In this document: positions 49,116 through 61,040 of the stretch, piece by piece
Numbering within the stretch: position 1 is the first letter of the stretch
How the letters are laid out: every line of letters begins with the position of its first letter
Assembly: GCA_004794655.1 (NCBI GenBank)
Contig: SMMW01000584.1
Coordinates: 4,596,001-4,660,000 of the forward strand
Direction: 5' to 3'
DNA from: Marisa cornuarietis
Lineage: Eukaryota > Mollusca > Gastropoda > Architaenioglossa > Ampullariidae
DNA: 64,000 bases
The notes under the pieces: model-generated
Told to the model about the DNA's origin: nothing
Database searches by the model: none
Seen by the model: the letters and a program-made list of their open reading frames with translations, nothing else
Program-made: the position numbers and the translations under genes

Positions 49116-49484
49116 TATCAGATCTCTACAAACGTAAGCAGCTCACCGCTTTCTGTACACCCTCTCTCCCTCTACATACACTTACAATTTTACCCAGAAA
49201 ATCTCAAACAAAAGGAAGACTCATCGCAAACTATGTAACAAAAGCCCATATGCCAAACATTGATTAGCGAAGGAAAGAAGATAAAAGGAGAGAGAACCAT
49301 TGTATCAAAGACATTTCCGAGTGATGTGGAGAGTGACATCCTGACAAAAATTACTTCAGACTTAGGAACCAGACAAATAATCTTTCAAATCGAACTCCTT
49401 TTCTTTCTCATTAGCGCGTGCACCCAAACACGCACACACCCACCCACACACATCAATGCTGTCACACATACGTGCAGCGCGCGC

Positions 49485-49486
<2 letters not shown>

Positions 49487-49538
<52 letters not shown>
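49487..49538 (+). repeat. (AC)26 microsatellite
   Basis: Uninterrupted AC run preceded by GCGCGCGG. Confidence 0.97.
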
Positions 49539-50170
49539 CTGGACACAATTAGCCATTAGGTTATTAGTTTCTCCCTCCATTCTGTGCGTTACAAAAATCC
49601 AAGCAAAAGGACAGGAAAGTCTGTTAGTAAATTTGAATGAGCGTCAGACAGTTTAGAATTTGTACCCAGCATGCCTCAGTACTTAGTGCCTTTTCTGTAA
49701 TAGCATTTGATTACTGTTGCTTGTTCCTATCATAAAGGTTTTCGTACACTTTATTTTGCTGATTGGCTTTCGATTAATAGTCGTCTGAGCTCTACCTACA
49801 TGGGTAACGCCAAGGATTCGGCTGAGCTGCTGTTTATATTTGTGCTCATTCTAATCATCCTTTGTTACTGTGAACTGATGTATAAATTTAGGCTAATTTT
49901 CGCGAGCCTTTATTACTAGGTGTATCTGTATGACTATAGTTCTACATGCTGAAATCATGACAAAAATGTTCTTGAGAAAATGGAAATGATTATAAGTTTT
50001 TTTCACCCCTGCCTAGCTCACTGTAGGTGAGCAGAGCACGTCACATGGACCTCATCGATAAGTATATTATCACACAAGTTTTATTGTGAAGCGCTGAAGG
50101 GAAACTTAATGAAAACTTTTCACGTGAAACTGACGTTAGATTTATGAAGCTGACATTTGTGACGTGTTTA

Positions 50171-50367
50171 ACGGAAGTCTGACACACAACGAGGACTATA
50201 TTCATCAAGTCAGTAAATGATAGATGTGACGGACTAGTGACGCACAACAAGGACTATATTCATCATGTCTGCTCCTGACATGTATGACGGACATCTGACG
50301 CACACTAAGCGCCAGATTCATCATGTCAATCCATGACATGTATGAAGGACTACTGACGTACTATAAG
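50171..50367 (+). repeat. 58-bp minisatellite, about 3.4 units
   Basis: Units start at 50171, 50229, 50287 and 50345, exactly 58 bp apart. Shared blocks include CTGACGCACA, GACTATATTCATCATGTC and GACATGTATGA. A weaker, deleted copy may precede it at about 50127-50165. Confidence 0.88.
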
Positions 50368-52096
50368 AAAAAAAAATGGACCAGATTGCTGACGCCTGTA
50401 CCTGGGGTGTAAGCGTGCATGATTCGCTTCTCCCCTTCCCCCTGCTTCGGAGTCTGTCCCTCTTTTTGCACCTTGACCCTCCGTTCTCGTGCCTGCACGC
50501 TGACAGATTCCCCCGTGCCTCAGCCATTTGTTATCCTGCGTTATTTGCCGCCACTGAGGCGTGAGCACAGCCTCCTGCGGTCTTCCCCACTCGCCGGCTG
50601 CGAATCTTCCTCACTTGCATCTTCTCCTCCTAGCGCGTTCGAGATGTTATCGGCTGCTATGCGTCTGTAATTTTCGGTTAAATTAGAAGATAATTTGCGC
50701 CCGAACGACCGATCTAGACATGGCAGACTGCATGTCTGATGATACGTCCGGTTTTTTTTTCAAAACAAGCACTTGGTCTTGGAACAGCATGACTGTAGGA
50801 AGGGATGGGATGAGGGTAGAGTTGAAGACATTTACGTTCAAAGACCTTTGTTACTGAAGACGTTTCTTGCGCCAAAGATTGATTACCTTGAGAATTGTCA
50901 CTTGGTACGTCACGCTCTGTAGTCTGTGAAATCGTTTTGAGTCTGCATCAGACATCACAACCATTCATGCAGTTCTGTCGATTTTTATCAAAAAATCTTT
51001 CTTTTATCTTGTCTTTCTGTCTTCCTCCTTGTGTTTGTCGATATGTTTGTGTTTATCGATCAGCTAGCGACATTCGCCATCACCAACGACAGCCACAACT
51101 TTATTGTCGTCATGGGCAGACTCGACATACAAGTATGTGGGACTGTTGCAGCCCTTTCTAAACCTTGGCTATTGGACCTGTAGAACCTGCAACAGTAGAT
51201 CATATTCTGTTAAGAATTCTGAATATGCAGTAGAACTTTGGAAGCTTATGTTGTATGTAGGTAAGTCTGTTTTCTTGACCGTTACCTAACTTTATCAGCG
51301 GTAATCCTCAGAATAAGGCATCAAAAACCTACGGTCTTAAACTTCAAACGAACAAATAATAAGGCCACTTAATGTCTTTTATTTCCGCTTTCAAAGGTCC
51401 CCAGAGTTCCTCTAAAAGAGTCTTCTGTCCGGGGAACCAGGAAATGAAACTTAAATGCCTTTTTCATGTCATGGCAATAGCCCTATATGAAGCCTGTTTA
51501 TTTTTTTCCAATTTTCAAGCTTCCTTTATCTCTTTAAGTGAATGCTCACGTGGATTCAGTTGTCAAGACAAATGTGAGTGCCTCGGAGTGTCTCCAGCCT
51601 GCAATAAACATCCGTGCCCTGAGCTTGTGTAACAAATAGAGAGGAATAGGGTCGACCAGTAATCATTTCTGAAGGGTATTTTGCAACGCACTGTATTGAA
51701 TGAAGCCGGATATTCTCTTGACTCCACGCGCTGACTTAAGATCAACAAGCCTGAAAATGTCTTTTGATCGACGAACTGAAGAACTGGCTTCTCTGTTCTT
51801 TCTTCGATCTGAAGCTGCTGTGATGAGGTGCCTCATCTTAGATGGTTGCTGAGCCAACTAAATACAAGACGCCCTTTGACAGCAGCATATCGATACACTT
51901 TGGGCATATCAATGTAACTTTCATGTATTTTATGACCAGTCGCGGTATTTACGTAAAAAACCTTTTAAGGGTAAATAATCATGTGATACTTTTGCATTAG
52001 TATTTCAGCAACCGATTGCAGCATACAATCTTGAGCCTCTGTTGTTAAGCAACCCATATCCGACATTAAGTTGAACCCTTAATACTTTCACCAGAA

Positions 52097-52156
<60 letters not shown>

Positions 52157-52404
52157 AATAGCTTGACTACATTTTTATCTGGTTATTCCAGGGTAAGAAC
52201 CCACAGTTTAAAACAGGATTTCTTAACCAGCATGCCTTTGTCTCCAACCCCAACCCATTTTACTAATGAGTCTTGTTGCATTACCCGATAACCTCGATAT
52301 GTTTTTAAGATTCAAATTCTTTATTCCTGTCACTAACCTATAGGAGCATTGAGAACATTATAATAAAAGAATTGTAAAGAATAACGATGAAAATAAAATT
52401 TACA
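50368..52404. other. No gene recognised
   Basis: Unique-looking DNA up to transposon copy B, apart from (GT)26 at 52100. No coding support. Confidence 0.6.
52100..52152 (+). repeat. (GT)26 microsatellite
   Basis: Uninterrupted GT run about 250 bp from the end of transposon copy B. Confidence 0.97.
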
Positions 52405-52910
52405 TTAAAGGACAACACGAGTGCAACATGTTTTCTTTATGATTGGGTTAATGTCATTAAATAATAATAACACACAAAATATGAGTTTATAATTATGCTT
52501 AATTTTCAAGATTTAAGTCTTCAAACATCGGCATTCTTACCTGCCATTAGGAAAGCAGAAGAGAATTTCTACAGTGGCGAGCTCTGTTGCGTGTAAACAG
52601 TATTTCAAACAGGGATTATGGCTCAGTTCAGAAACTCTATGCATGTCTTCGAGTCAGATGAAGAAACATCGATCATGTTGTAGTGTTCAACAAGCATTTT
52701 TTTTTTTGCCCAGAAAATGACACGGCTGAGTTTCGAATACAGCCCTACAGATTTTAACTTTACTTAGCAGCTTCGACTGAAGTTTAAAAAAATTAAAAGG
52801 TCCAACTGAATTCACTCGACAGACTTGTAAGTAAATCTTCTCCAGTTCAAAATTTACAGAGCAAAAATCACGGTCATTGCAATCTACGCTGTATTATTAC
52901 TAATTCTCTG

Positions 52911-52922
52911 TTACTAAGTGGG
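52911..52922 (+). repeat. 5' target-site duplication of the SINE
   Basis: TTACTAAGTGGG, identical to 53156-53167 on the other side of the SINE. Confidence 0.9.
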
Positions 52923-53155
52923 TAGGCGGTCCGGTGGCACAACGGTTAACGCCTGTCACCAATACAGTGAAGGTTGGCTGTCCTGGGTTCAGTTCTCGTC
53001 TTGGGCGCGCTGTTTGTTCTCTGCATGTGGCTTCTGTTTACAGGGCTGGCTGTAAAAATAAAAAAAATGTAAAAAAATAATTTAAAAAAATGTAAAAAAT
53101 TTTTAAAAATGTAAAAAAGTATTAAAAAATATAAAAAAGGAAAAAAATTTTTTTT
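52923..53155 (+). mobile_element. tRNA-derived SINE inserted in transposon copy B
   Basis: The head carries RNA polymerase III promoter elements: an A-box-like TGGCACAACGGTTAACG at about 52934-52951 and a B-box-like GGTTCAGTTCT at 52986-52996. A body follows to about 53055, then a long A-rich tail with repeated ATGTAAAAAA-type units. The element is bounded by the 12-bp direct repeat TTACTAAGTGGG at 52911-52922 and 53156-53167. Copy A of the host transposon has the uninterrupted site (minus strand of 23365-23376), which independently defines the insertion. I do not know the family name. Confidence 0.9.
53049..53155 (+). repeat. A-rich tail of the SINE
   Basis: About 105 bases almost entirely of A and T, with recurring ATGTAAAAAA-like units and a final T run. 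It belongs to the SINE because the target-site duplication follows it. Confidence 0.75.
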
Positions 53156-53167
53156 TTACTAAGTGGG
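53156..53167 (+). repeat. 3' target-site duplication of the SINE
   Basis: TTACTAAGTGGG, following the A-rich tail and a T run, identical to the 5' copy. Confidence 0.9.
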
Positions 53168-53481
53168 CGCATTTCAATTAATTTTTCCATGTGTATTATT
53201 GCTAATAAAATATAAACGCATTTCAAATGTGCGTTTGTATAAAATAAACTCTTGTAAATTTTGTTATAAATAGTTAATCTCCAACATTACATTTTTATTT
53301 TATAGTTTCAAACGACAGCTGATAATGACTTTTTACCATTAAAAATAATATAGCGTTATAAGAATTTGATACATATTTATCGATGTAAAAACATATTTCT
53401 TCCTCATTTAGCTGTATGCAAACTTAACTATTTACTTACTTCTACGTGTTCCCGTTTAAGTTTCTCATACGCTTGTCACCC

Positions 53482-53694
53482 TCAATTCTTTTTTAGCTGT
53501 TTCAGTTCACACATCGATGGGGCCCTCACACTCTCAGTTGTTTTTACCATTGTGCTGAATAAGGATACTAATGATGATGATGTGTTTGTGACTGTGTCAC
53601 GATGTGACTTGTAGACCAGACGGTGTAGAAACCGTCGTGTTGCATTACCAGCAGTCGTAGTTTTAACATCTCGTGCTTTTTTTAAAGTTGGCAC
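53482..53694 (-). pseudogene. Transposase remnant in copy B (homologous to 22855-23085)
   Basis: The minus-strand open stretch carries TVTNTSS and TMVKTTESVR in the same order and spacing as copy A, followed by a CELK motif seen in both. Just upstream on the same strand, near 53776-53787, the C-x2-H-F end of the THAP finger survives as a C-SKHF pattern, but the zinc-finger start is deleted. It is non-functional as seen. Confidence 0.55.
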
Positions 53695-54989
53695 TGCTGT
53701 AGGAGAGTGTCTCCTTTTTACTGAAAGTCCAAGACTTGCCTGTACTGTATAAGTGACGATAAAAATTTATTTAAAATGTTTTGAGCAAATTCTTGAGTAT
53801 GGTTTGGAGACGAAGTTCGCACGGTACATTGCATCTTTCCTCTTGGAATTCAGCTCATACAGACGACGCTAGTTTTAGATATACCGCCTTTTCGTCGTTC
53901 CTGTTTTTCTGGACAATAATATTTCTAGTGCCTCTTCGTCATGAATATGCTTTTCTGATATTTTATGCTCCATTTCCAGCGATTTTTGCTGAGCGCTCGT
54001 GTTTATCTTTACAGTACTAGCCCATATTAATTATTGACAATCATTTCTCTATCCTTGCTTACAGATATATAAATTTTAACTACTGCCATAACTTATTATC
54101 AGTTTCACACCTCTTGTTGTACTCAAGTATTACTATCTCGTTTAATCTCTCTTTCAATCTCCTTTTTTTCATGTACAGTGGAAGTGCTGTTTGCCTAATA
54201 TACTAATTTGCTGTTGGCGATGGACTTGTAATCGTAGAATCCTGGAGACTCCAAAAGAAAGATTATGGATTTTTGGAAGGGAGAAAACCTACTTAAAAGA
54301 TAGGATAAAACGTTAAAACTTGAAATGCAACAGCTTTAGAATAGTCTGCACGGGTAAAAAAAAACTGTGGAAAAGTATCTCTGAAACAGTCACGCAAGGA
54401 ACATGCTAAAGGGATAGAGAGAGGAGGGAAAGAGAAAAAGACTGCGAATGAAAGAGAGAAGGAACTGTGGAGACAGCAAGGTGGAAGGATAAATAACATT
54501 GCATCCCATTCTTTATTCCACCCTGCTTTAACACAGAAAAAGGAAACTCACGAAAATAAAAATAGAGGTAACAAGAAACGAATTAAAAAGCATCTTTACT
54601 ACTAACAATAAAGATAACATCGCCATAATCTGCTAAGAATTAATGTGGCTAACCGACAAAGTGATTGAGGGGAGAGCTGAGAAAAAGAAAAAAAAGGAAA
54701 GACCATTCTAGAAAGGCAATTGCGTATTTGCAAAGTGAAGCAGGTGCGTAACACAACGAAACTATTAAAAAAAGACCCCAGACTTAGTTCTTTGTAAATA
54801 AAATTCTGTACAAATTGATAAATGGGGGATGCTTTTTCTTATGCTAGAGCAAAGATGTCGGGAAGGCGGTAAGACGAACGAACGTGGGCCTAATGTTGGC
54901 TGAGTGTGGGGAAAAAAGTTGGTCCGTTTTGCCAACCTCATTTTTCCATTGTCTTCTTGTAACCTTGGGGAGAGGGTCAAGAGGATGGC

Positions 54990-55400
54990 AAAAATGAAGA
55001 GGAAGACACTCTGCGTACCTCTTCCGGTTTTTTGCACACAAGGGGGCGCATCTCCTGCAAGCGCCCGCATCAAACGAACTAAAGAGAACTGGAAAAATTT
55101 GCGGCGCGCGTTTGAAATGCAGCATCGTAAAACTTGTCTAGTACTGGCTGCAAATATGGCGGAAAATAGTTCCCCACATGACGTGCCCGAGCCTTGTTGC
55201 TTTCTTACTTACATCAATGATCGGCGCCGGTGACTCTCCTGTTTCTGCGCTTCTCCCCCCCCCTTTCCTACTCACCCCTCACCTCGCCCGGATAGTGACG
55301 TCATTGATTTTCGCTCAGCTCTCGCGTGCACGTGATTGATTCCGCCATGCACGTGCGGCGATCGGCACCAAGATCTAATAGTCGGTTCTGTTCGGTTTAC
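54990..55400. promoter_or_regulatory. CpG-rich segment, weak promoter candidate
   Basis: Compared with the AT-rich flanks this segment is dense in CpG (GCGGCGCGCG near 55101, CACGTGCGGCG near 55352). It carries a palindromic CRE-type site TGACGTCA at 55296-55303 and ATGGCGG within a favourable CAAAT context. It lies about 7 kb upstream of the CELF exon on the same strand. No TATA or initiator element is convincing. A promoter role is inference. Confidence 0.3.
55156..55233 (+). CDS. Possible short first coding exon (unsupported by homology)
   Basis: From ATGGCGGAAAAT a 25-codon frame (MAENSSPHDVPEPC...) runs to TGA. A possible donor (CG|GTGACT) overlaps its end, so it could be a first exon rather than a tiny ORF. 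I recognise no family. Its only support is the CpG-rich setting, the ATG context and the plus-strand position upstream of the CELF exon. Confidence 0.15.
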   Translation: MAENSSPHDVPEPCCFLTYINDRRR

Positions 55401-55542
55401 AAGCACCAAACCCCTTTGAGTGGCTGTTAGTAGCAATCACCCGGTTAAAGATTTGACCCGATTATAAAAATTTAAACTTTGCTGTCCCTAACCCCCTCTG
55501 TATAATAAGCAGCACCACCAGCAAATATACCGTTTAAAATAA

Positions 55543-55667
<125 letters not shown>

Positions 55668-57702
55668 ACAGACTGCCTGCGCTTACTATAAATTAACATT
55701 GTTGCCGAGGTCTTAAGCATACTAAAATACTAAAAGTCCATAGTTTTACTTAAGTACTTTAACTAGAGCTTCTGCACACATATCGTTAATCACTTTTATG
55801 ATGTCTCAGCTTTTTTTTAACAGTGTAACAGTTTTTTAAACAATGTTCTGGAGATGATTCTTTGGTTGTTCAGCACCTGCTGCTGTATACGGTAAAACCA
55901 CTGGCATTTATTAGTTCTTTTTATTTTAATGGCTTTTCTTGAACTTTGCCTTTTATTTTACTTTTGTTTGTTAATGTACTGCGATTGCACCCCTTTATTT
56001 CTGTTTAGTAAATTTGCTGCTACTTTCATCTCTACTTCTGCTTGTACTCTCGTACTTTTAGTTTGACATGTACTGAGTAGGACATATAGTCCAATAATTC
56101 GCCTTAAGAAGGGAGAGTAGACTCATTCAGTTTTGTGAGTTGACGCACAACAAACTTATTATAAATTTTTCTAATGCGACTGTGGTAAGAATTTTCGTTG
56201 TCCATAATAATATATTGCGTTTTAAGGCGATGTATAGTCAGTTTTTCGTATGTTTGGAGATAAGATTTTGTGGCGATAATTAATAGCTTTGTGAAGTCAT
56301 CTGGACTTCATTTTATCCGGGCGTTGCATAGAAAAGGTGATCAACGAAGTGGTCGAACTCTTTAACCTCCCCTCGTAACCCTTAAAAGTACATAACAGCT
56401 CTTAACACCACATATCCAAAAGAACAAACCGAATGAAATGAAAGCTAATACTTTAACTAAGAAGAATATCAATAACGATCAACAACAACAAAATTTCATT
56501 GTCCTTATGGTCCAGATATGCGTTCAGACAGAATTCCGTTTTGCTATTCACCGTTTTTCAACCTCTCCCACCATGCAGCTACTGAGAAATAAGAGCAGCA
56601 AGTCTGCGCTTTAGCTACAGAATTATGGCGACATAGCGTCGCCATGCGGACTCTGTAATGAAGCCAGGTTATCAAGAATGGTAACTCTCAGATGGCAATG
56701 ACGTTGGCTTAGTTTGTTCACCTCTCACCTCGGGTTAAGAGATGGAGGAATTACACCCTGACGTTTGTGGCTTTTGTTACCGGAAGAGACTTGAAACTGT
56801 TGCTGCTAGAAACATTATCACATACACATCGATTGGCCATAAACCGCTCTTTAAACAGTGGTGCACCAGGACAACGGGCTTTTAGGTTCGAGACGATAAA
56901 GGAAGAATGCGGCAGAGGCGGAATGACACTAGCCGATCAGTCCTTTTCAGCATCATCTACCTAGTGAACCCGGGGACGCAGTCATCCAGCAATGATCTAT
57001 GTTAATATAGACAGCAGTAGACTGATGAAGGAATCTTGCATTGCAGTGCCAGAACCTTTTGTGCTTGTAACCGCTGTTAAGCTGTCATTAGCGCTGCTTT
57101 TTTTCTTCATGCTAACGATTCTAACATCAGACAATGTGGCAATTAAATAGTAGTGCAGTTGCTTTCATTGGATGTTAGTCTTTCACTTTCTTTACTGATA
57201 ATGATAATTTACTGACGGCAGTACTCTGACAGGCGGGATCCTAACCTGTATGGTTTTACTGTAGCTGGAAAGTGTCTTAGACTTGAAGCCTAGAGCCCAG
57301 AGTTAGTGACTAGAAACCTCACTACATGGTTTAGGATACACACAAAGATGTAAAAGGATTAAAAGATTTCTTAAAAGGCAAACGATCCGAGTCTACTACA
57401 CTAATGGTCACGTGTCCGTAGTTGGAATGCATTTTGAGTCTGTAACTCATTCTCAAGGGGGTTAAGTCAGTAGCCCCTGTCCTGACAACTACAAGGTTGC
57501 TACCCGCCATGGTTGCACATGTCGCTTGCAGGCCGTGGGCACGTGTTGCTTGACTTACACATTTACTATCTTTCAGGGGAGAGGGAGCGAAAGGAAATTT
57601 AGCCTTACACTCAAAAATCCTTAGTAACTCGTTAGTCTCTTATTAATGTTAATGCACTTGACTGTTCAGACGGAAGACTCAGTCTAACTAGCACGTCAGT
57701 GA

Positions 57703-57703
<1 letters not shown>

Positions 57704-57750
<47 letters not shown>
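57704..57750 (+). repeat. (TG)n microsatellite abutting the LINE 3' end
   Basis: TG run only about 30 bases beyond the LINE stop codon; on the LINE's strand it is (CA)n and may have grown from the element's 3' tail. Confidence 0.93.
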
Positions 57751-57751
<1 letters not shown>

Positions 57752-57780
57752 TGTGGAAGATCGAATAAAATGTTTGTCAG

Positions 57781-58569
57781 TCAGCCAGTCGTCCCTTGCA
57801 TGGCACCTGGCGTTGGGGGGAGCACATGGATAGACGCGGCAGCTGACAGGGTCCGCCACTGTTGCCTATTTTGAGCGATAGTCAGCAGGTCCTGTACAGG
57901 GCAACCAGTCCAGTCTTTGACGTTCGTAAGCCAGTTCTTTCTCTGACCACCGCGGCGTCGGCCACCGTCCATGGTACCTTGAAGGACAGTCTTCGACAAG
58001 GTGTCGTGCCGGGTCACATGGCCAAAGAAGACCAGCTTACGTCGCTTGACTGTTGGTAGTAGAAGTTTCTGGTGTCCTACGAGTGTGGCCATCTTGTTTG
58101 GTACAAAGTCGTTGGTTCTGTGTTCTCTGTATATCATCCGTAGCAGCCTCCTTAGGCACTTGTTCTCAAATGCCTGGATTATCTTTTCCGTTTCGGCGAG
58201 CAGAGTCCACGTGTCGCATCCGTAGAGCAGGATCGGTACTACCAGGGATTTGTACAGCTTGTACTTGGTAGTGAACCTTATCTTATGGCTATGACAGATC
58301 CTATCTAGCCTAGCAATTGCTGCTATTGCTGTTGCGATCTTGATACGAATATCTGGCCTGGAGCTGCCGTCCATGGAGAAGGTGGCTCCCAAGTACTTGA
58401 AGCTGCTTACCTCTTCGAGCTGTACCCCGTTCATAAAGATCTCTGCTTTGCCGTTGCCATTGATCATAACTTTGCTCTTTTCAGTGCTGGTCTCCATTAC
58501 ATATGCATTTGAGCTGTCTGTAAGCCTGTTTAATAAAATGTCACTAAACCCAAAGAGACCACTGCCAGT
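57781..58569 (-). mobile_element. 5'-truncated non-LTR retrotransposon (LINE): C-terminal end of the reverse-transcriptase ORF
   Basis: Minus-strand frame open from just after a stop at 58570-58572 to the TGA at 57781-57783; recognisable homology starts near 58542 (DILLNRLTDSSNAY). Blocks typical of the RT C-terminal region of animal LINE ORF2 proteins appear in order: STEKSKVM, FKYLGATF, LYKSLVVPILLYGCDTWTL, CLRRLLR, EHRTNDFV, RRKLVFFGHVTRHD and GGRRRGGQRKNWL. The catalytic YADD block and the endonuclease domain, which would lie upstream, are missing, as expected for a 5'-truncated insertion. The last ~240 codons contain no stop or frameshift, suggesting a relatively young insertion. The 3' UTR is very short before a (TG)n tract at 57704-57750. 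I cannot name the clade with certainty. Confidence 0.88.
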
Positions 58570-58696
58570 TCATGATAACGTTTGCATTTCTCCGTTAATT
58601 TAATACCCTTTTTCGTGGACGCCGACTGACAATACCTCTTCTGGCCACTTCTGCGTGCCACCAAGTATAGTGTGAGCCGGATATACTCGTCTAAAG

Positions 58697-58723
58697 CACG
58701 CGCGCGCACACACACACACACAC
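58697..58723 (+). repeat. (CG)n(CA)n microsatellite
   Basis: CGCGCGCG running into a CA tract. Confidence 0.93.
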
Positions 58724-59589
58724 GTGTTTGTTGCACCCCCACCGGCTCACAACAGCGCATGCGCAGTCTTGTCGACCTGTCCAGGTTAGATCAAGCTTTG
58801 GCAGATGGTTACAGTTCCCTGGCGGAACAAAACAATAAGCTGAGTGCAAAATCCTTTTATCGGGTGGCAGGTCCATGGCGTTGTGTTGCGTCCGGTTGTT
58901 CTCCCATGTAGGCGACGACAACCAGGTCGCTGCTTGAATGCTCCGCCCTCATCCCCATCCCCACCCTAACCTTCAAACCAGCCACACGCAGGGCGAGCGC
59001 AGACGCACACACACACACCGGCAGAATCTGCATCCCTGTATCCGTCAATCCACCTTTCTATTGGGAAAATAAATGTCAAAAATGGTCTGTCTCTTCTAGA
59101 CACTCCACAAACACAAGTCCCAGGAGTTTTGGCCTATGTAAATGCATCGGAACCTAACCACTGCCTCTTTCTTCCCTCTCTCTCAAATTGACCAGAAACT
59201 TCCAGAAACTTCCCTGTGTTCTGCTTGCGAATGTAGTTTTAATTATAGCTTTCTACAAGACTTGCCAGAAATTGCTGCAGATGCCTTCGGTTACATTCCT
59301 CTACTCAGTCTCTGTTCACCTGCTTGCTCTTTTCGAGCACCTGCACCCTCATTTCGACCTAAGCGCACTGAACCTTGTTTTTAATTATTCTTTTCCATGT
59401 TGTCTCCGTCGTCAACGAATAACAGTTAAAAAAAAACATAGAGTTCATAGAGTCCACCACGTAATGACTGTCCGAACTGTCCATGCACTCGTTTATGACA
59501 GTTTAGACCACTTTGGTACATGGACATCAACAACTTCTTATGTACTGCAGTTGTGTTCACGGACGTAAGAGTATCAACTTCTGCGGGAG

Positions 59590-59681
59590 CGCGCGCACGC
59601 ACACACACACACACACGCACGCACGCACTCACACACACACACGCACGCGAGAGAGAGAGAAAGAAAAAAAAAGAAAGACAG
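59590..59681 (+). repeat. Compound (CA)n/(GCAC)n/(GA)n simple repeat
   Basis: CA tracts broken by GCAC units, ending in a GA run and an A-rich patch. Confidence 0.9.
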
Positions 59682-61040
59682 AGATGTGCATATATTCATG
59701 CCCACCAGCAAAGATTTCAAATCAAGTGTATCATACGCTTAAAAAAAAATATTCTTGAACGTCTAAATAATAACGCTTTTGCATCATAGCATCACCTTCG
59801 GATTAGAGTGTGTAGTGTACTATACCGTCAGTGTGGCCTCGGTGTCAGCATCGACTTGATGTTTAGTCTACACGAACAGTTATTCAAAACTGTCTGTACA
59901 AACTGACCACCACGTCTGCACTACGGTGTGCTTGGCACAGTGCATGTCTGTTGCAATGTAGATGAGGATATATAAACACAATCTACAAGGTGAAGATCAA
60001 AGACTTATGTCTTGTATTGCCTCGGGTTGTTGTTTCTCTTTTTAATTTGTTTTCTTCAAAGTGTTGCGGTTTGCGGAGACTCATGAGAAAAACAGGATGC
60101 ACGACAAACATAGGCAGGTGTTTCCGTCGGTGAGCGAATGTTACAGATTTATTCAGAAAAAAAGAAGAAAAAGCCGCCGAAACCGAGATAAAATGAGGAT
60201 GGGTAGAGTTATTTTCGCGGTAGAAATGTAAAGCATCTACGGTGGTAGTCAAATATTGACATTCATTAGGAACCTGCTTTCTTGCGATAGAATATACTTA
60301 TGTCACTTATAAAAAATCATTTTTCTCCCATTTTGCTGCACCTTTTGTGCTTCCCAGCAAAATGTTTGAAACTTCCTTTTGTAAATCCATGCATCTGTCT
60401 GTTACCTTCTGCCCCTAATCATTCCGCCCCAACAGACATTAAAACCCTACAACCATCTGGCGGTGCATCTCAACGCTATGATTCACTGACTTTTGTGAAA
60501 GGAGCTATGTTTTTTTTTCCACATTTCTTCCTCAATTTTCTTTTGAAGGAGCCAGCTCCCTTTGAAATTTTTCCTGCAATTTTGTGTCCACTTCAATTTA
60601 AGACGTAGAAGGAACATCTGGAGAGGGGTTTATTTTGAAGAAAGGGAGGTATGTAGGATTAATTTCTTCACATCTGGCGGAAGAAGAGTTAATACGTGAG
60701 ATTTTTTTTTTAAAAAAAAGCTTATTTACTTCTTAAAGCAGGGAGGGTCGTTATGCTCAGCGTGTTGGTCTATTTTTAACCCTCTTGCTGCCAGTGTACC
60801 TGCAGTCTTATACTTTCTGCGTTTTTTTGTGTGCGCTATTTTTCCCTGTCTATAGTCATCTGGAATATGGATTTAACCTTTCTGTCCCGGCAAAATGCAA
60901 GAGATGGCATCTCAGCCATGCCTGCCAGCCTGCTGTATTGTTCTCAGTACCTGAGGGAGTATCTGCACAGAGGGAATTAGTAAATAAAAAGTTTAAATTT
61001 GGTAAATGCCGCTTATTTAAGTGAAGAGAAGACTTTATCG

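Larger units (their letters stand above)
45236..50170. other. No gene recognised
   Basis: Contains (CAAA)n at 45915, the 47697 microsatellite, the TA-rich tandem repeats at 47869 and 48945, and (AC)26 at 49487. A GC-richer patch at 48480-48680 has an open frame on the plus strand without recognisable homology. Confidence 0.6.
52405..54012 (-). mobile_element. Kolobok-like DNA transposon, copy B, inverted relative to copy A, with nested SINE
   Basis: The element body is 52409-54008. TTAA precedes it (52405-52408); TTAC follows (54009-54012), probably a mutated TTAA. The ends read AGGACAACACGAGTGC and, inward from the right, AGATAAACACGAGCGC. Homology to copy A runs essentially end to end in reverse orientation, including the segment from TTAATTTT at about 52500, the TMVKTT.SVR coding patch, and the region around 53960-54000. 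Two differences stand out: a SINE insertion (52923-53155), and absence of roughly 170 bp that in copy A carry the first three-quarters of the THAP finger. The copies are clearly diverged, so neither looks recent. Confidence 0.78.
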
